Below, piece after piece: positions 32,395 through 64,000 of a stretch of 64,000 nucleotides of DNA. The DNA lies in NCBI GenBank assembly GCA_028751875.1, contig CM054134.1, forward strand, positions 47,940,818 through 48,004,817, given 5' to 3'. Each line of letters starts with the position of its first letter. The first letter of the stretch is position 1. Source of the DNA: Rapana venosa. Taxonomy: Eukaryota > Mollusca > Gastropoda > Neogastropoda > Muricidae. A program made the translations under genes and the position numbers. A model generated the notes under the pieces. It ran no database searches. It was not told the DNA's origin and was given only the letters and a program-made list of their open reading frames with translations.

Positions 32395-33156
32395 GTAATG
32401 TCTGTTTACACTTTTTTTTAGAGTGGTAGATTACACAACGAGATACACAATAAGTTCCATTATATGTTCAGTTTAAAACCATTGACATTATGGTGCCTCA
32501 GTTCAAATCTCTGTCAAGACTTCCTCCGGATCATGGAATGTGATGGATAATGCCTCAATGGTCTGGCATGAACTATGATTAGTATGAATCTATGGTGCTT
32601 AGGCATAGGACTAGGCCTATATCATCTGGAATACCTCATAGACTGCCCAAATTAATATTATAATAACAGAGAGCGGGTATGACTAAAACATGATAATGAA
32701 AGCTTGAGAAATTATTGTACATGCAGGCCTTGCATATTAAAACTCAGTAAAATGGCAATTTGATTGAAACAATATAACTTAATAAGGCTCAAAACAACTT
32801 AGTTGAGCTAGTGTTTTTTTTCTTTTTTTAAAAACTAAAACTAAAAACAAAAGTCTACATTGTGACATTTCTTAATTATAATACAAGGGGATACCCTTTC
32901 ATATTAATAAAACCTGTTGCACAAATTTGATATTGTTGCACATATTGTTATTAGCACAAGCCACAACCAGTAAATTAATACTAAAATGCTGTAAATTACT
33001 GGCTTAAGTGATAAGATAACTGTCAATTGTTACTGCATCAGTGCATGCTCAGTTACTTTTTTTTAATGGATAAAGACCACAGACAATGGCAAGACTTGTA
33101 TTATATTTTTCAAACAAATTTGGTAATTAGAAGCTAACCAGGACATTTAATAATGT
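32395..33156. other. Gap without recognised feature
   Basis: AT-rich, between the candidate promoter and the 3' end of the LINE. No element is recognised. Confidence 0.5.
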
Positions 33157-36100
33157 TAATAATAATAATAATACATGGAATTGATACAGCGCTATATCTT
33201 ACAAAAAAAAACAAGTCAAAGCACTTTCATTCATCATAGTCTTTCACATGCAGCCAGTTACAATTAATAGATTTTTACAAATTCAAATGTAAACACACAC
33301 GCGCACAATTAATAGTTTTTTTTACAAATTCAAATGTAAACACACACACATGCGCGCACGCCCATAGACACACACACACACACACACACACACAAAGGTT
33401 GTACACTCCGGCAGGGTGATGGGGGGGAGGGGGGGGGGCAGTTGGTTGTTGAGGGCAGGGACAGAAATGAGATGAAACAAGAGGGGAGAATCTTAGGTTT
33501 GAAATAAATGCGTCTTTAGGCTGGATTTAAAGTCACCATAAGTAGGCTTTTGACGAAGGGATAGAGGGAGGTCATTCCAATTTCAAGATCACTGGACCAG
33601 AAACAGAGAAAGAGTGACGGCCAACGGTGGACTGGTTGAATCTAGGTATTCATAAGCACAAGGTATCTGCAGCAGAGCAGAGGGAACGAGAAGGAGTGTA
33701 CAAGTGAAGACATTCACAGAGGTAGGAGGGTGCTGTTTTGTGGAGACATTTGTAACAGAGGGTACAGATCTTATAATTTACTCTCTGTGGCACAGGCAGC
33801 CAGTGGAGAGATCGCAAGAGAGGAGTAATGTGCTCAGATTTTTTCTTTCTGAGGACTAATCGAGTTGCAGAGTTTTGTATACGTTGAAGGGAGTGGATAG
33901 ATGATGCTGGCAGACCAGCCAGAAGAGAATTGCAATAGTCCAGACGTGAGAGAATGAGAGATGTGTCTAGTTTGGATGTTGTATCAGTGGACAGATACTT
34001 TCGAACTGCACTAATGCGCCATAATTGATAGTAGCACGACTGGCAGGTTTGGGTGATGAATTTTTGCATGGAGAGTGTGTTATCGATAACTACCCCTAGA
34101 TATTTCACTACAGTAGATAGAGGAACAAACATATTGCCGAATTCTATTGAAGCTGTTGTTAAGGAAAAGAGTTTGTGTTTGGTCCCTATAAGCATGTCTT
34201 CGGTTTTATCTGCATTTGAGATTTAGCTGTAACTTGTTCTCTATCATCCCATATTGGATATCTTGAAGGCAGTAGGACATATTTCTCAAGAGAGAAGGCA
34301 GATTTTTGGGAGTTTTACTGCTAAGAATCTGAGAGTTGTCTGCATAAAAATGATGGCTGATTTGATGATGGTTTATTATATGTGAAAGTGGGGCAGTGTA
34401 GAGAGTGAAAAGAACAGGGCCGAGAACTGACCCCTGTGGGACTCCACATTCCAGTTTGGCAGGTGTTGATTGAATCTTATTTACTGTAACTGTGTGGAAT
34501 CGGTCTGTAAGGTATGAACTGAACCAGGTGAGGGCTGTGTCTTTAATACCAAACATGTTTTGGAGACGGTTGAGAAGAATTGAGTGGTCTATAGTGTCAA
34601 ACTCAAAGGCTGCAGACAAGTCGAGGAGAGTGAGAAGGGAGATTTTTCCTGAGTCAGAAGCGTGCAAAAGCGTGTTTAAGGTGTGGACTAGGGTGGTCTC
34701 GGTGCTGTGGTTGGCACGATAGACAGACTGAAAAGGGGGAAGGAGATTGTTGGAATGAAGATGGCTATTGAGTTGTTTCAGAACAACTTTTTCAAGGACT
34801 TTAGAGATAAATGGTAGGTTAGAAACAGGCCTGTAATTCTTCAGAATGTTAAGGTCGAGGTCGTGCTTTTTGAGTAGAGGTGTAACTATAGCAGTTTTGA
34901 GAGCTGATGGAAAAATTCCAGAGAGAAGAGATGAGTTTACTATTTTCGTGATAGTGGGTATGAGCTGTGGAATGCACTGAGTGAGAAGAGAAGCAGGTAT
35001 ACGATTGAGATCACATGATTTTATTGTCATTTCTTTCAGAATTGTCTTGATTTCATTCTCACTTGTTGGATGAAAGAAAAGGAGAGGAATGCCAGTGAAT
35101 TGGGGATCAGGAGGTGCGGGTTGGAAAGAAGTCTGATCCAGTCTGGAGAGAATGTTGCGGACTTTGTCAGAGAAGAATGAAGAAAATATAGCAGGAAGTT
35201 CAGAAGGGCTGTGAACAGTGGGTAGAGGGCTTGCCTTTGCGGATTCCAGAAGAGTTGAGGTGAGGGAAAAGAGAGATTTCATGGACGTAGCATCAAGAAC
35301 TTGAGCAGAGTACTACTTTGTCTTTGCTGAATGGATTACGGTTTTGACTTTGTTGATTTGTTTTCGAAAGAGCTGTTTATTTATTTCAGTTTTTGTTTTT
35401 CGCCATTGTCGCTTGAGTTGTCGGTGTTTACGTTTTGCGACCAGGATATCATGGGTGTACCATGGGGCGCAGGGCCTATCAGGAAGAATGAGGTCGGTGG
35501 GAGGCACGTGCTTATCGAGCAGTTGGCCAAGAGCAGTGTTGTAGTGTTTAGACGGGTCAGTGTGGTCAGGGATTTGTGATAGGCATTCAGCAGCTTGGGT
35601 AGAGAAAGTTTGAATATCTATGGCCTTGAGATTGCGATGGGTGATGCACTTTTTCTTTTTAATAGGCCTTGCAATGTTGAGAAAGAAAAGAATGGCAGAA
35701 TGATCAGAAAGCAGTTCATTAGTGACGGATACAGACGTCATGAGATCTAGTGAAACATCATTGATGAGCCAATCTAAAATATGACCCGATCTGTGTGTAG
35801 CTTCATTTACCAGCTGGGACAGAGAGTGGTTAGACAAATAAAGAGAAAGACGCTTGACATCTGGGGAAGACTGGTTGTTGAATGGAAGTTAAAGTCGCCA
35901 AGAATAATAAGTTTCTTGGGAGAGAGGTTGTAGTGATCAAGGAGAGATTGGAATTCTTGATGAAAAAGGGAAGATGTCAGATTGTTTTTACGCTGGGAGG
36001 TGGGCGGTAAAGGCAGCAGAAAGTAATAGAATGGCCAGGTAAGGTGAGGTTGAGTTCACAGACTTCGAAAGATTCCGGTGATAAAGGGAGTGAGTGGCAG

Positions 36101-36690
36101 AAAGAAAGAGCTGGATGCAGCGTGTCCTTGTAAACGACAGCAATGTCACCTCCACGGGAGAGTCGGGGGAAGGAAAGAGTCTTATAGCCAGGTGGTGTTA
36201 GCTGTTTTATCATAGGTTCATGGCCTTGTTGTTTTAACCATGTTTCTGTGAGAAAAGTTAAATCTAGGTTTTGTTCAGAGATAAAATCGGAAAGAAAATC
36301 AGCCTTTCCATCTGGGCAAACAGATTGTACATTGTGCAGACAGATGTGAAGAAGATTTGAAGGAGACGGAGGGGTTGAAGGAGAAAGTGGTGAGTTAGGA
36401 CAAGGATCTGAGGAAGAAGATGAAGGCGATGGCAGATAAGTAGACAGTGGGAGAACAGACAAGAGTTTAGATGGTGAGTCAGGTGTGGAGGGTGGTAAAG
36501 GCACTGAGTCAGGCAGGGGATCTGAATCTTTGTACACAGCATGAAGTGCATTACAATCAAGAAAAGTCTTTTCAGATTCACACAGATGAGAAATCGGTAA
36601 CAGGGGGGGGGGCTGCTTTGCCCTTGAGCACGTGCATACAGCAATATTTCAGTATGAATCATTGAATGCCTAGAGGGTATTTGATTTTCT
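33157..36690 (-). mobile_element. CR1/L2-like LINE, near full length, broken ORF2
   Basis: Minus-strand non-LTR retrotransposon. It begins with a Pro/Ser-rich leader and an apurinic endonuclease domain (36537-35977, continuing 35837-35313) with LHNVQS, TETW and LSDHSAI motifs. A reverse transcriptase follows (35282-34206) with NYRPVSNLPFISKVLEKV, GVPQGSVLGP and FYADN. The C-terminal segment (34195-33650) contains [13 protein letters not shown], and the element ends with a 3' untranslated region and an (ATT)n tail near 33157. At least three frame changes or stops interrupt the ORF. The catalytic YADD box reads YADN (34335-34346), and two extra residues interrupt the DLSAAFDTIDH block. No target duplication was recognised. 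It is inactive. Confidence 0.93.
33368..33394. repeat. CA microsatellite inside LINE 3' region
   Basis: (CA)n in the LINE 3' untranslated part. The copies at 24290 and 27485 carry a TG-rich tract at the corresponding place, so this is a feature of the family. Confidence 0.9.
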
Positions 36691-37020
36691 TTCTTTCTTT
36701 TTGTGGAACACTCAGACCGCAACTATTGTACATACATGTATATATATAGTCTGTCGTAAGAGCGAAAATGTGTCATGTTGCCGTTGTGTGCCTGACAAGT
36801 CAGGCTCAGTGCATCTGACCATAGCATGGGAGAGAATTGTTATCTTTGACGTCTTTTGGGGAAAAGTCAGGAAAATGGACCAAGAAGGCAGAATATCAAT
36901 AAGGAGGTGAGAGGAAGAAAAAAGAATACAGCAGGATAGAAAAGAGACAATTCCTAGCACATAATTTCCAGAAGGTGGGGATGCTCTAAATAAGACTGGC
37001 AGAACCTTGGCATCCCCACG
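36690..37020 (-). repeat. Dispersed TATA-box repeat family, copy 4
   Basis: Minus-strand copy with the GAAGAAGA-type end near 36690 (here expanded GAAA repeats), the GACAAGTCAGGC block on the plus strand and the CCCCACGG end near 37020. The TATA-like box reads CTTATTTAGAGC. It abuts the 5' end of the LINE. Confidence 0.8.
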
Positions 37021-37690
37021 GTGCAGTTTTATTTTCTGACCAAATGCATGGCTGAAATTGGGCAAGAACACGCACCTTTTTTTGTTGGAGGGTTCGTGCA
37101 TGTGTGTCTTTGGCAGTATGGACACCTTCAACATGGCAAGTAAAGGGTCACCTGTATCCACATGATTTTTGTCTGTCTGCACAGCAGCTGTGAGTGGCAG
37201 TATTAATCAAGCCTATAAATTATAATTGTATAAACCAGGTCAGGTTAAAAATCTCATCATTTATTTTTAGCTGATGTCAAATGTGTCCCTGGCAAAATGG
37301 GAATCTGTGATTTTGCTGAAATGTTGAAAGTTATTTCAGTATTTGGCAGACTGAACCTGGTGGAGTCCATTCCTATTCAGGTCATGTTCACAGGATGCAT
37401 GCTCAGTTTGACAGTCATCCACACAACTGGTGATAGTTGAGATACATTTCCAAGAAAACTGGTTAGGTTGTTAATGTGTGCTCAAGATGTTCTGTGTGTT
37501 ACTGTTATTAGTATTAGCACCTGGGACTTGGGTTTATAATCATGGTCTCAACTGAAGGACTTCCGAAAAGAATGGCATCATTAGCAATACCAACTGAAGA
37601 GGAGAAACCCACTTGAACAACTGCCTCAGTTTAGATTCAAACCTTTGCCCTCAGTCACTGTCAGATCATAAGTAAATTAATTCAAAACCA
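37021..37690. other. Gap with one decayed SINE piece
   Basis: Around 37470-37560 the minus strand carries a GAGACCATGATTATAAACCC-like block, similar to 38515-38545. This is probably a SINE fragment in opposite orientation. Nothing else is recognised. Confidence 0.45.
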
Positions 37691-37696
37691 AACATG

Positions 37697-37860
37697 ATAG
37701 ATGCTGTAGCTGAGTGGTTAAGACTGTTTCACTTCAATCTCATGGATGAATGAAGCCATGGGTTTGAATCCCAGCTGTAGCATCTTTGGTGAATTAAGAA
37801 TGGAACTTCTATGGTCCCCCAGGTCAACTTAAACTAAAGTGCATGCAAAAGATCAAGTAT
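37697..37860 (+). mobile_element. SINE with tRNA-like head
   Basis: The head starts GATGCTGTAGCTGAGTGG (A box) and reaches GGGTTTGAATCCC (B box) and TAGCATC, which can pair with the start as an acceptor stem. The anticodon stem does not fold. The body continues with GAATGGAACTTCTATGGTCC and CCCAGGTCAACTT, repeated at 38450. A genuine tRNA gene is therefore unlikely. Confidence 0.65.
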
Positions 37861-38444
37861 GTAAAATTTTGTAATTCGTGTCAGCATTTGATGGGTTGAG
37901 GATATTAATTTCATGTCAGTATTCAGTGGAATACAGAAGCATAAACATCCTGTATCCTGCAGTCTGTACAATGAAGTGAGTTGCTCTGAAGTGGAGTGTG
38001 TCAGCTGAGGCCAGTGAGCAGGCCTCCAGCAGCATTTCAAGCACAGGAAAAGACTAGGCACTACACACTGCACACAATAAGGGAATGCAGAGAAGATAAA
38101 AGCAAACACACAAAAAATAGATGAATAAACACACACAAACTTGTACATGAAAAATGCTACATATCCTTAATCTTTAACAGATTATCATTTTGTGTTGCAA
38201 TTTTGTTATCCTGTTGAACTGCTAGCTCCAGAAAAGGGTCTTGTACTGGATATAGATATTCATAGACCAGGACGTGATGATGTGTTGATTGATGATTGTC
38301 CTTAACTTGCATCATAATAAATGTGGTTCATTTGGTTTTTTTCTTCTGACTCAGGCTGGCTGAGACTTCAGCTAGCAATAACTAAGAATTCAGCTTTTGA
38401 GAAAGAGAATGGCCATAGTAGACTTTATAAGAGAATACTTTAGC

Positions 38445-38560
38445 AAGAATTAAGAATGGGACTTCTATGGTCCCCCAGGTCAACTTAAACTTAAAGTGCA
38501 TGCAAAAGAGACCATGAGACCATGATTATAAACCAAAGTCCCAGGTGCTAACACTAGTAA
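38445..38560 (+). mobile_element. SINE body fragment
   Basis: Repeats the 37790 body (ACTTCTATGGTCCCCCAGG) and continues into GAGACCATGATTATAAACCA and AGTCCCAGGTGC, a diverged V-domain-like block. Confidence 0.6.
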
Positions 38561-38604
38561 TGGTATTAAGAATTAATAATTCTTGCTATTGGTTGCATGA
38601 CTGT

Positions 38605-38692
38605 GTAAGAATGAGTCGAGTGCAAGCGCTTTGATTTGTCTGTGCAAGATACAGCGCTATATAAATTCCATTTATTATTATTATTATTTGTT
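38605..38692 (+). mobile_element. LINE-type 3' tail
   Basis: AGTGCAAGCGCTTTGATTTG, AGCGCTATATAAATTCCAT and (ATT)n, the tail shared by the CR1/L2-like LINE and the short SINE at 44392. It lies 65 bases before the CENPE start codon. Confidence 0.75.
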
Positions 38693-38757
38693 GGCAGATT
38701 TGTATAACATTTAACATCCCTGAATTTTCAGTTATTGTTTTTTTTCCAGGACTGCTG

Positions 38758-63874
<25,117 letters not shown>

Positions 63875-64000
63875 GTAAGTCATACTGCCATCACTAAACG
63901 GGGAAGATTGCAAACATCCAATCGCTAACTTGATGAGATCTTTGAAAATGGCAGTGTCAAGTTAGAAGAATTCACAGCCACATCCATTACACCACACACA

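Noticed and set aside
34492..34722. Plus-strand frames within the LINE
   Set aside because: They are antisense to the endonuclease and reverse transcriptase frames and have no independent support.
37697..37782. Possible tRNA gene
   Set aside because: A and B boxes and acceptor pairing are present, but no anticodon stem forms and the sequence continues into a SINE body found elsewhere.

Overview
This window is animal nuclear DNA. It is AT-rich, with split genes whose introns have GT-AG ends, and it is crowded with microsatellites, satellites, LINE remnants and tRNA-derived SINEs. The repeat mix, the intron sizes and the protein divergence from human suggest a lophotrochozoan invertebrate, most likely a mollusc. 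That assignment is an inference, because no taxon-specific marker is present. No bacterial-type operon, CRISPR array or standalone rRNA/tRNA gene was found.

Two protein-coding genes are well supported, each reconstructed exon by exon with consistent reading phase. On the minus strand, 31905 down to 10014 encodes a WIPI1/WIPI2-type PROPPIN (autophagy PI3P effector) in ten coding exons, 448 aa, with the FRRG motif intact. On the plus strand, 38758 to 63874 and beyond the right edge encodes a CENP-E-like kinesin-7 (mitotic kinetochore motor). Eighteen coding exons, 2034 aa, lie in the window; the N-terminal motor is complete and the tail is unfinished. The two genes are divergently arranged, with about 6.9 kb between their start codons. 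A CCAAT-CCAAT-CHR arrangement at 32284-32357 is a candidate cell-cycle promoter for the kinesin gene. I see no functional link between the two proteins beyond sharing this intergenic region.

Layout: 1-1500 holds nothing recognisable. 1500-6650 is dominated by implausible homopolymer runs and looks like poor consensus sequence. 7005-8065 is a 50-bp satellite whose first copies carry the same damage. 8066-10013 is downstream flank of WIPI2. 10014-31905 is WIPI2, with a 10.6 kb intron holding SINEs and a 40-bp satellite. 31906-38757 is the intergenic region and probable CENPE first intron, containing a broken CR1/L2-like LINE (about 33157-36690, minus). 38758-64000 is CENPE, with introns carrying a long CA/CT microsatellite, an antisense 280-aa open frame of unknown function, several LINE fragments of at least three kinds, and SINEs.

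The most interesting leads are: a dispersed repeat with a conserved TATA-like box inside a short inverted repeat; a LINE/SINE pair sharing a 3' tail; the 280-aa intronic antisense ORF; the CENP-E Aurora/PP1 motif with a changed PP1-docking residue; three DSFEVxFK repeats in the CENP-E tail; and the putative CCAAT/CHR promoter.
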